Source: Planctomycetota bacterium
Lineage (GTDB): Bacteria; Planctomycetota; GCA-002687715; DRQF01
Direction: 5' to 3'
Assembly: GCA_015485455.1 (NCBI GenBank)
Contig: WFTN01000606.1
Location: 1 to 7,884 of the forward strand
DNA length: 7,884 bases
The notes under the pieces are model-generated. The model saw only the letters and a list, made by a program, of their open reading frames with translations. It was not told the origin of the DNA and made no database searches. Shown here piece after piece: positions 1-6,456 of this stretch. The position numbers and the translations under genes were made by a program. The stretch's first letter is position 1. Each line of letters begins with the position of its first letter.

Positions 1-24
1 CTCGGAGATGTGTATAAGAGACAG
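1..24 (+). other. Nextera sequencing adapter remnant (Tn5 mosaic end)
   Basis: Positions 6-24 read AGATGTGTATAAGAGACAG, exactly the 19-bp Tn5 mosaic end used in Illumina Nextera libraries. The five preceding bases, CTCGG, match the end of the Nextera read-2 adapter. This is untrimmed library sequence at a contig end, not a genomic transposon. Real genomic sequence starts at about position 25. An apparent start codon at 8 gives the well-known artefact peptide beginning MCIRDR. Confidence 0.97.
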
Positions 25-485
25 GATAAAGCGCGTTTTGGGAGCTCTGTTTGGTCGTGAATCCCCCGAAAATGGGCCAAGGGCACCAAGAAAATGGCCA
101 AGAAGAAAATCGAATGCAAAAAACCTCTCACTTCTTTTCCCCAATCTCAGGCGATTCTTGGACGTGGCCTTCGTTTTTCTAACACGATATCCCGGCAAAC
201 GTATTCTCACTACGTTGGATGCAAGTTCAAATGCTGGCGAGGCATTTGGCCCTCTTGCATATCTTCTGAGCCGTTATTTGTTTATCCATCACATGATTTT
301 GTCGATAACTTAATAATGGTCCATAAGTTTCGGAGCGCAATCCGAGGCTCATTCCAGAAACAAGAGTGCAGTTTCTTGGTCAAAGTCCTCAAACCTTTCT
401 ATAGGTAGGTTAAGAAAGTCCCTTGATGAACCGAAAGTGGTTTCAAGAGTCCAACTTACTGCGAATAAGAAGGCAAAATCGTTCT
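25..485. other. Contig-end region with no supported gene
   Basis: About 460 bases without a convincing gene. The open frame on the plus strand that ends at 313 takes its start codon from the adapter, so it can only be real as the 3' end of a gene entering from the left; its protein resembles no family I know. A second plus frame (94-408) has an odd composition, rich in Lys, Cys, Phe and Ser, and no Shine-Dalgarno was identified. On the minus strand a 47-codon frame (492 to 349) reads somewhat protein-like but overlaps the promoter of the Kelch gene. No tRNA T-arm, terminator hairpin, CRISPR or IS end is visible. Confidence 0.6.
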
Positions 486-513
486 TGGACATAGGGTTAG
501 AGCGGTATATGAT
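486..513 (+). promoter_or_regulatory. Predicted sigma70-like promoter of the Kelch lipoprotein gene
   Basis: TGGACA at 486-491 matches the -35 consensus TTGACA at five of six bases. TATGAT at 508-513 matches the -10 consensus TATAAT at five of six. The spacer is 16 nt. Transcription would begin near 519-520, leaving a leader of about 63 nt to the ATG at 583 or 132 nt to the ATG at 652. The position, just upstream of the only plus-strand gene here, supports the call. It remains a pattern match. Confidence 0.5.
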
Positions 514-526
514 CCCATTCGGGATC
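511..526. promoter_or_regulatory. Inverted repeat over the -10 box and start site (possible operator)
   Basis: GATCCC (511-516) and GGGATC (521-526) are perfect inverted arms around the 4-nt spacer ATTC. The left arm overlaps the predicted -10 box, and the repeat covers the predicted start site, a usual place for a repressor operator. It could also be a chance palindrome. No regulator gene is next to it. Confidence 0.35.
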
Positions 527-651
527 GGGTCGTTGTAAGCCGTTACATCGCGCCAAGTTCACGTTACGAGGGAAATTTGCAAATGACGGGCATTAAAAGC
601 ACGGAGAGCTGCACTCTTCGTCACAATGTACGTGCATCCGAAAAGGGGGCC

Positions 652-2745
652 ATGAGCTCCCGTGGGATTGCACTCGCACGATTGATGATGATTTCAGGGC
701 TCTTGTTGAGCATTGCTGCATGTAGCGGCGGTGGCTTCAACCCTGGAAACGGAAACTCCGTGAACGCAGTCGTTCTCGGTGGAACAGGTGGGGCAGGTGG
801 AGGCGGCGCTGGTGGTGATGCCATCATGAACGTCAACACCGGAACAAACGAAACCTACGTTCGTATCCGTTTTTCAGTGGCGGGAACCTCTGGGACTCCC
901 ATCACAATCGTTCCAAAATTCTACGAAGACCTAAACAGCGACGGCATGCAAGACACGAATGAGCCGTCCGTGGTCATGACTGAGGTACCAGCCTCAGCCA
1001 TCGACAATGTTTTGATCTTCCCATCCACTGCTGGCATGCAGACAATTCCAGGAAGCGGCACCTATGACGGTGAGTTCTACTGGGATGCTGGAGCCGACCT
1101 AGGTTTTCTGGGTGCTAATTACGGTGTTGTCATTTGCGTGACCATCGATGGGCAAAATGATCCCGTCGCGCCAGCGGAAAGTACAGGCATGAGAAGCTTT
1201 GCCGCTGGTGCTGGTTCAAGCGCCAACACAGGCACCATTGGTGCTGGAGGCAATGCTGGAGGTCGGGCCGCCCATACCGCTCACTTGGTAAGTGGCTTGA
1301 ATGCTGGTTCTTCAGCCACAGACATGGGAGCAGAAGTTCTCAGCGTGGGTGGTATGAGTTCCACAGGTCCTCTCCCAAATATCGACCGCTTCTCCGTTGA
1401 TGTGGCCAACCAAACAAACATGGCAAGTGGTAATTTCCTTGCCACAGCGACGGCACGAGTCAAGCACGCTTCAGCGATGTTCCTGGCTACAACTGGTAGC
1501 GACACGAACGTGCGCGTCTTAGTGACCGGTGGCGAAGTTGGAGGCGCATCCGTCGCCACAGCCGAGGTTTACTCCTTCGGTCCGAGCGGCGCGGAGATGG
1601 TCACTGGCACCATGGCCAATATGACCGTCGCTCGTAGAGATCATGCAGCGTGCTGGTTGCCTGACAACCGCATCCTGATCACGGGTGGTATCGACGCTGC
1701 AGGTGCGACACTCGCCAGCTCTGAGATCTACGACCCCGCCACAGGAGCCTTCTCACTCATCACTGGGTCTGCATTGACCGCTCGTTCCGGTCACACCCAT
1801 TGCTTGTTGCCTGACGGCACTGTATTGGTGGCTGGTGGAGTCAACGGCGCCGCATCAGCTGGCAACGCCTTCATCTTCGACCCAAGAACCAACGTCTTCA
1901 CAGACACAGGCACATCCATCGATCGTGTTGGCCATACAGCCTCACTTCTGGTCAATGGTATTTGTGCCCTGAGTGGTGGTCAAACCGCTGCTGGTGCAAC
2001 TTTGAGCACCGTTGATTTCTACCGTCCTTTCAGCGGTACAGACACCGCAACCGGTGGCACCTTTGCTGCTGGTTTCACAACACCCATGAAAGCCACTGGC
2101 GGCTTGGTGCAAATGGGCTCAGCCCGCACGTCCCATGCAACATCCCGCTTGGGTGATGGTCGCCTCTTGGTTTCTGGTGGTTTTGGTGCCGCTGGCTCAA
2201 CCTTGAGTACGGCAGAAATCTTCGTCCCATCGAAGTTCACCGACAATGCCATTGGCTGCTTCACCTTGGCGAACCCAAGCATGGACCCAGCCTTTGACAT
2301 GGTCAACGATCGTGCCCTCCATACCCAGACAACTCTCCAAGACGGTTCCGCTGCTCTTGTTGGTGGTGTTTCAGGTACTGCAGGTATGAACACGGTCTTG
2401 GATACCATCGAGGTCTTCCAATTCGCCAACACCCGCCCCGTTGTGAGCAACCTGACTCTCACCAGCAGCTCAGCCAGCAACGTCTTGATCAAGTTCGACT
2501 TGGCCGATGCAGAAAACGATTGTAGCTTCGTCATCGTTCGTTTCTCGGTCAATGGTGGTGCTTATGGGTTTGCAAACTTGGTTGATTACCAGGAAACAGT
2601 AAACCTGGCTCCAGGATCAGTCAGCATTCGATGGAATGCAGCCGTGGACGGTGTCTCCTCCGGAAACATGGTCACCGTGGAAGTGATTCCAGTTGGTGGT
2701 TCTATGGGTGCCTTGGTGCGCTCTGCGGCCACAACGATCAACTAA
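652..2745 (+). CDS. Secreted lipoprotein: seven-repeat Kelch propeller between two Ig-like modules
   Basis: A 697-residue protein. From the ATG at 652 it has an Arg-containing n-region, a hydrophobic core and the lipobox SIAAC, with Cys24 the predicted lipidated residue, so it is probably membrane-anchored and faces the periplasm or outside. A Gly-rich linker (about 25-55) follows. Next comes a beta-rich module (about 66-170) with an EF-hand-like calcium motif DLNSDGMQDTNE at 93-104. Seven Kelch-type repeats follow at about 205-250, 269-308, 328-367, 378-416, 425-462, 492-529 and 554-590, each with R..H, a GG after the second strand and a late E/D-[IV]-[YF] strand. The C-terminal module (about 595-697) resembles the N-terminal one. 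Such propellers usually bind protein or glycan; the ligand is unknown. An alternative start, ATG 583, has GAGGG at 568-572 but gives an unusually long signal-peptide n-region. The gene ends in TAA before a strong terminator. Confidence 0.88.
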   Translation: MSSRGIALARLMMISGLLLSIAACSGGGFNPGNGNSVNAVVLGGTGGAGGGGAGGDAIMNVNTGTNETYVRIRFSVAGTSGTPITIVPKFYEDLNSDGMQDTNEPSVVMTEVPASAIDNVLIFPSTAGMQTIPGSGTYDGEFYWDAGADLGFLGANYGVVICVTIDGQNDPVAPAESTGMRSFAAGAGSSANTGTIGAGGNAGGRAAHTAHLVSGLNAGSSATDMGAEVLSVGGMSSTGPLPNIDRFSVDVANQTNMASGNFLATATARVKHASAMFLATTGSDTNVRVLVTGGEVGGASVATAEVYSFGPSGAEMVTGTMANMTVARRDHAACWLPDNRILITGGIDAAGATLASSEIYDPATGAFSLITGSALTARSGHTHCLLPDGTVLVAGGVNGAASAGNAFIFDPRTNVFTDTGTSIDRVGHTASLLVNGICALSGGQTAAGATLSTVDFYRPFSGTDTATGGTFAAGFTTPMKATGGLVQMGSARTSHATSRLGDGRLLVSGGFGAAGSTLSTAEIFVPSKFTDNAIGCFTLANPSMDPAFDMVNDRALHTQTTLQDGSAALVGGVSGTAGMNTVLDTIEVFQFANTRPVVSNLTLTSSSASNVLIKFDLADAENDCSFVIVRFSVNGGAYGFANLVDYQETVNLAPGSVSIRWNAAVDGVSSGNMVTVEVIPVGGSMGALVRSAATTIN

Positions 2746-2770
2746 CCGGCTCATCGATAACGTGAACAAA

Positions 2771-2804
2771 CGCCTCAGCTCAAATCGAGCTGAGGCGTTT
2801 TTTT
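2771..2804 (+). terminator. Rho-independent terminator of the Kelch lipoprotein gene
   Basis: A perfect 11-bp stem, CGCCTCAGCTC (2771-2781) with GAGCTGAGGCG (2787-2797), closes a 5-nt loop and is followed by seven T residues (2798-2804). It starts 25 nt after the stop codon. AAA before the stem gives only a weak reverse-strand T tract, so it acts mainly on the plus strand. Confidence 0.93.
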
Positions 2805-2867
2805 CGTGGGAGTTCTCTTCTTGAGAGGGTCTCCCCTCCTCTGGAGAGAGAGAACACAAAGACCATG

Positions 2868-2903
2868 AAAAAAGGCATGTTAGGGGTTTCCTCCTTACAT
2901 GCC
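2868..2903 (-). terminator. Rho-independent terminator of the glycyl-tRNA synthetase gene
   Basis: Read on the minus strand, GGCATGT (2903-2897) pairs with ACATGCC (2880-2874). The stem extends inward through a T-T mismatch by further A-T, G-C and G-U pairs. Six T residues follow (complement of 2868-2873). It lies about 42 nt beyond the GlyRS stop. With the hairpin at 2771-2804 it isolates the two convergent transcripts. Confidence 0.8.
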
Positions 2904-2944
2904 TTACACTCGACTTCTCAATCAAGCTAATTGTATGAAACGAT

Positions 2945-4279
2945 TCAGAACTTAAGGCGTTCATCCAAGTAAGCTTTGACTTGGTCCAAAGGAACGCGCT
3001 CTTGAGTCATCTTGTCGCGCTCACGGATGGTGACGGCTTGATCCGTTTTTGTGTCGAAGTCCACCGTGATGCAGAATGGAGTTCCGATCTCATCTTGCCG
3101 ACGATAGCGGCGACCAATGGCCCCACTTTGGTCGTAGAACACGTTGAAATACTCTCGGAGGTCGTCTTCCAACTGATGGGCGATCTCAGGAAGACCGTCT
3201 TTCTTCACCAAAGGAAAAATACCAGCCTTGATGGGTGCCAATGCTGGGTGGAGATGCAAAACAGTTCTGTTGTCGCCTTCGCCCAGTTCCTCCTCTTCAT
3301 AGGCATCAACCAAGAACGTGAGCGTGGCACGGTCAACACCCAAAGCGGGTTCAATGACATGGGGGAAATACCGTTCCTTACTTTGATCATCAAAGAAACG
3401 CAGATCTCGCCCGGTAGCTTCCGCATGACGCTGGAGGTCAAAATCAGTGCGGTTTGCGATGCCTTCTAACTCTTTCCAGCCAAAGGGGAATTCGTACTCA
3501 ACATCGGCGCAGCACTTGGAATAATGAGCAAGTTCGTCAGAATCGTGTTCCCGGAGCCGGAGCTTTTCTGGTTTCACCCCCAAATCCGTGAACCATTTGT
3601 AGCGCGCGTCCCGCCAAAAGACATACCATTCATCTGCTTCTGCCGGTGGCACGAAGAATTCCATCTCCATTTGCTCAAACTCCCGGCTGCGGAAAATGAA
3701 ATTCTCGGTGACGATCTCGTTGCGGAATGACTTGCCTTGTTGGGCGATCCCGAACGGTGGTTTCATCCGCGATGTATCCACGACGTTCTTGAAATTGACA
3801 AAAATGCCCTGAGCCGTCTCCGGCCGCAAATAGACCACAGAATCATCATTCTCAACCGGTCCCATATTTGTCTTGAACATGAGATTGAACTGACGAGGTT
3901 CGGTGAGCTCACCTTCACAATCTCCAGGACGCTTGGAAGGCTTCTTCGGGCAAACTTGGTTTTCGATGGTATCTGCCCGAAAACGTGCCTTGCAGAGTTT
4001 GCAATCGACCATGGGGTCATTAAATCCCGCCAGATGGCCGCTGGTCTCCCACACCTTGGGGTGCATGAAGATACTGCAGTCGATGCCAACCACGTCTCTT
4101 CGTCGGCGCACCATGGCATGCCACCACGCCTCCTTGACATTGCGCTTCAGCTCAACCCCCAGGGGCCCATAATCCCAGCAGGACTTTAGCCCACCGTAGA
4201 TTTCGCTGCTCGGGAAGATAAACCCTCGGCGTTTGCACAAGGAAACAAGCTTTTCCATGGTGTCGGTTGTCTTCGACAT
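2945..4279 (-). CDS. glyQS: Glycyl-tRNA synthetase, single-chain alpha2 type
   Basis: Cytoplasmic class II enzyme joining glycine to tRNA-Gly with ATP. It is 444 residues from the ATG at 4279. The N-terminus reads LVSLCKRRGFIFPSSEIYGG and then WDYGPLGVELK (35-45), characteristic of the dimeric GlyRS family rather than the two-subunit GlyQ/GlyS form. Cys93, Cys96, Cys110 and Cys121 form a probable zinc site in the insertion. RPETAQGIFVNFKNV (152-166), motif 2 FRNE (185-188) with FEQMEMEFF (201-209), and motif 3 GVDRA (314-318) mark the catalytic core. An HGTP-type anticodon-binding domain spans about 345-444, beginning ALAPIKAGIFPL. The frame extends 18 codons upstream to an ATG at 4333, but that stretch lacks a Shine-Dalgarno and does not look like family sequence. 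It is the last of four co-directional genes and ends in TGA before its own terminator. No T-box leader was identified in the 85-nt gap upstream. Confidence 0.97.
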   Translation of the reverse strand: MSKTTDTMEKLVSLCKRRGFIFPSSEIYGGLKSCWDYGPLGVELKRNVKEAWWHAMVRRRRDVVGIDCSIFMHPKVWETSGHLAGFNDPMVDCKLCKARFRADTIENQVCPKKPSKRPGDCEGELTEPRQFNLMFKTNMGPVENDDSVVYLRPETAQGIFVNFKNVVDTSRMKPPFGIAQQGKSFRNEIVTENFIFRSREFEQMEMEFFVPPAEADEWYVFWRDARYKWFTDLGVKPEKLRLREHDSDELAHYSKCCADVEYEFPFGWKELEGIANRTDFDLQRHAEATGRDLRFFDDQSKERYFPHVIEPALGVDRATLTFLVDAYEEEELGEGDNRTVLHLHPALAPIKAGIFPLVKKDGLPEIAHQLEDDLREYFNVFYDQSGAIGRRYRRQDEIGTPFCITVDFDTKTDQAVTIRERDKMTQERVPLDQVKAYLDERLKF

Positions 4280-4364
4280 AAAACGATAGTTCCGGCTAAA
4301 TAGAGTCACATACGCATCAAGGATACGCGTCATAGGGGGATTATGCGGCTTGGGAAGGCTGGTT

Positions 4365-5126
4365 TCAACTCACAGACTGTTGGCGTTTCGCGCGAAAGAG
4401 ACCCGCGGCCTCAACATGGGAGCGAAACATCGCAAGATTGAAGTCCAAGTTGCTGTAAGTCAGCTCTGGATGCCATTGCACTCCGTGGGCAAAGAAATGG
4501 CGTTCGCTGGATATGGCTTCCGCCACCCCATCAGGAGCCGTGGCCGTAATTTTGAATCCTTCGGCAACCTGCTTCACGGATTGATGGTGATAGCTATTGA
4601 TTCGAACCCGGTCTTCCCCGGTGATGTGACGAAGCCAGCTGTTTTTCTCAATATCAATGCTGTGGGAAGGATACTCTTCAGTCATCTTTTGGAAATGAGC
4701 GAGGGTATCATGGTCATGTTGGCTGGCAATATCCTGAAACAACGTTCCACCCCCAGCGATGTTCAGCACCTGCATTCCCCGGCAAATGGCGAAAATCGGC
4801 AGATCCCGCTCGAGAGCATCCTTAGTGAGAATCATCTCCGTGACGTCACGAAGAGGGTTAATAGACTCAATTTTGGCGTGGGGTTCTTCCCCATACCACG
4901 ACGGGTCAATATCAAAGCCACCAGTCAGCAGAAGGCCGTCGCAAGTATTAAGGATTTGCTTAAGAACGTCCGCGCTTTGGGTCAAAGGTAAAATGATGGG
5001 GGCGCCACCAGCTGCTTCGACGGCTTGAACGTAGTTCATGCCAACACCAAACCGTGGATATGGCCGATCATTGTGGGTGAAATAGATCTTCCGGGAAGAA
5101 ACACCGATGATTGGTCGCTCGTTCAA
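4365..5126 (-). CDS. Gamma-glutamyl-GABA hydrolase (PuuD-like) family, class I glutamine amidotransferase fold
   Basis: A 253-residue cytoplasmic hydrolase of peptidase family C26, close to the 254 residues of E. coli PuuD. The family cleaves gamma-glutamyl amides, for example gamma-glutamyl-GABA in putrescine breakdown. Visible motifs are LLLTGGFDIDPSWYGEEPH (65-83), typical of the PuuD subfamily; the nucleophile elbow AICRGMQ with Cys115; NSYHHQSV (177-184); and GVQWHPE with His219 and Glu221 completing the Cys-His-Glu triad. All catalytic residues are present, so it should be active. The start is TTG at 5126: no ATG lies in frame upstream, and GGAG sits 7 nt before the TTG. No glutamine-dependent synthetase partner or other putrescine-pathway gene is visible nearby, so the exact substrate is uncertain. 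It lies 85 nt upstream of glyQS. Confidence 0.92.
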   Translation of the reverse strand: MNERPIIGVSSRKIYFTHNDRPYPRFGVGMNYVQAVEAAGGAPIILPLTQSADVLKQILNTCDGLLLTGGFDIDPSWYGEEPHAKIESINPLRDVTEMILTKDALERDLPIFAICRGMQVLNIAGGGTLFQDIASQHDHDTLAHFQKMTEEYPSHSIDIEKNSWLRHITGEDRVRINSYHHQSVKQVAEGFKITATAPDGVAEAISSERHFFAHGVQWHPELTYSNLDFNLAMFRSHVEAAGLFRAKRQQSVS

Positions 5127-5133
5127 CGTCTTG

Positions 5134-5137
5134 CTCC
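5134..5137 (-). promoter_or_regulatory. Shine-Dalgarno deciding the TTG start of the PuuD-like gene
   Basis: On the minus strand GGAG (5137-5134) is followed by 7 nt and the TTG at 5126. The two nearby ATGs upstream are out of frame with the protein, so this site decides the start. Confidence 0.7.
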
Positions 5138-5251
5138 GTCATGAGTCATGGCCACATTGTCCGCGGCATTTTAACAATCAACACGAAACAATCACCCCTT
5201 GCTCTCGGTAGCACTTTGTCTCAGCGCCGAGGCTCAGATCGTCATAGATTC

Positions 5252-5267
5252 CTTGGGAGATCCCAAG
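5252..5267. repeat. Short inverted repeat directly after the radical SAM stop
   Basis: CTTGGG (5252-5257) and CCCAAG (5262-5267) form a perfect 6-bp stem with a 4-nt loop, starting one base past the radical SAM stop codon (5269-5271). No T run follows on the minus strand, so it is not a standard intrinsic terminator. It could stabilise the 3' end of the message or be chance. Confidence 0.4.
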
Positions 5268-5268
5268 A

Positions 5269-6354
5269 TCAGGACTTATTTCGCTTCAAGAATCCTGGGG
5301 TACGAAGTGCCAAGTCTGTCACTTTGCCCAGGCTTCTACCCTCACATGTCACGCAACTCTTGTAAGGTGAGTAATTTCGTTTCATTTCACCGCGCAAAGT
5401 GGTGTAACTTTCGCCATTCCACACCCGGTCGAAACCGTCACGAAAAATGTTGCCGAAATCAACCTTCTCGTCCATTTGCAGCGCACAGCAAGGAGTGACT
5501 TTACCGTCAATGGCCACGTAGATTTGCACCCAAGGATAGATGCAATCAGGACTCTTGTTTTCAGGGTTAAAGTCTTCTTTGTACCGTTCGTCATAGAAGG
5601 GCAACAAAGAAATGATTTCGTCCAAATTGGTAGCCAAGTTCTTACTCTTGGCGTAGTTGTTCGTATCTCTGAGCCCTTGATGGTACTGCTCTTGTGTAAT
5701 GCCACCAAGAAGCTCTTCTTCTCGCTCTTCAATTCCGACCAAGTTCAAAGGACGAAAGTTGACACGGCACAATTCAAGCTCACAAGCTAAGTCCACCACT
5801 GCTTCCATCTCATGGAAGTTGTCCCGCCCAACAACATATTCGAAACCTATGTCTGGACGATTGAGGCCACGCTTTTTCTTTTCGGCCTGGAGTTTTTTGA
5901 TGCCGTCAATGATCGTGCCATGATAGTCAGCAAGTCGCATAGCTTGATACGTCTTGGCCGTTGCGGCATCGATTGAGATGCGCATCGCCGACAAGCCGGA
6001 ATCGAGAATCTTGTCGACTAAGTCAGGGCCGAGAGTGCCGTTGGATGTGATGATTGCCTTGGCACCATGATCGACCACCAACTTGATCATCTCAAAGAGA
6101 TCCGGGCACATGGTAGGCTCCCCATCTCCGGCAAAGGTGACGCGCATGGGCTGAGTCTGGTCAAAGACCTCCTTGAAGCGTTCGAATGGCATGTGGACCG
6201 GGGTGAAGACATTCTTCTCTCGCACACAAAACCCGCACTTCAAGTTGCAAAACGTAGATGGTTCGATTTGCAGATGAAGGGGTGTATTCTTGGCTTTGAC
6301 AGGACGTGTCATCACTGACATGCCAGCCTTCAAGAGGTTCGTAAATCCAGCCAT
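5269..6354 (-). CDS. Radical SAM enzyme with C-terminal SPASM-type domain, substrate unknown
   Basis: A 361-residue predicted cytoplasmic enzyme. The cluster-binding motif CNLKCGFC places Cys36, Cys40 and Cys43 on the S-adenosylmethionine-binding [4Fe-4S] cluster. GDGEP (76-80) occupies the place of the usual GGEP SAM-contact motif, and SIDA (127-130) fits a later barrel strand. The C-terminal part has Cys271 (DCIYPW), Cys289-Cys290 (TPCC), the stretch FGNIFRDGFDRVWN, and Cys334/Cys337 (CVTC), a SPASM-like layout binding extra Fe-S clusters. Family members modify ribosomal peptides, proteins or small precursors. No precursor peptide was identified beside it. The ATG at 6354 is chosen because GAG and AAGGA lie upstream and it drops 12 poorly conserved-looking residues that an ATG at 6390 would add. 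It lies 102 nt downstream of the glycosyltransferase gene and 142 nt upstream of the PuuD-like gene. Confidence 0.9.
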   Translation of the reverse strand: MAGFTNLLKAGMSVMTRPVKAKNTPLHLQIEPSTFCNLKCGFCVREKNVFTPVHMPFERFKEVFDQTQPMRVTFAGDGEPTMCPDLFEMIKLVVDHGAKAIITSNGTLGPDLVDKILDSGLSAMRISIDAATAKTYQAMRLADYHGTIIDGIKKLQAEKKKRGLNRPDIGFEYVVGRDNFHEMEAVVDLACELELCRVNFRPLNLVGIEEREEELLGGITQEQYHQGLRDTNNYAKSKNLATNLDEIISLLPFYDERYKEDFNPENKSPDCIYPWVQIYVAIDGKVTPCCALQMDEKVDFGNIFRDGFDRVWNGESYTTLRGEMKRNYSPYKSCVTCEGRSLGKVTDLALRTPGFLKRNKS

Positions 6355-6456
6355 GAGTGTTTCTCTTTCCTTGGCGAATCGGGGGAGCATAGGGCTACCC
6401 CAGTTTAGTCGCCATCAATTCAACATACCAACGAATTTCATTGCCAGGTCCGTAAC

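Noticed and set aside
68..102. Near-direct repeat GAAAATGG(G)CCAAG, twice about 22 nt apart
   Set aside because: Only two short imperfect copies in an A-rich stretch. Too little for a CRISPR, an operator array or a mobile-element end.
8..313. 101-codon plus-strand open frame starting MCIRDR
   Set aside because: The start codon and first residues come from the sequencing adapter. Without it the frame has no start, and its protein matches no family I recognise.
94..408. 104-codon plus-strand open frame
   Set aside because: No Shine-Dalgarno identified, composition rich in Lys, Phe, Ser and Cys, no recognisable motif, and it overlaps another equally unconvincing frame.
480..540. Possible tRNA-like fold around the AGAGCGGTA and GATCCC...GGGATC segments
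   Set aside because: There is no T-arm GTTCRANYC sequence, no matching acceptor stem and no CCA. Promoter plus inverted repeat explains the sequence better.
780..825. G-rich repetitive stretch, considered as a tandem repeat or phase-variation tract
   Set aside because: The codons are mixed Gly/Ala codons without a regular unit, so it is a Gly-rich linker after the lipobox rather than a slippage repeat.
2019..2552. 177-codon minus-strand frame inside the Kelch gene
   Set aside because: Shadow of the Kelch coding sequence, rich in Lys, Pro and Val, with no family motif. The opposite strand carries clear Kelch repeats.
4350..4991. 213-codon plus-strand frame across the PuuD-like gene
   Set aside because: It lies antisense to a gene with complete catalytic motifs and shows no motif of its own.
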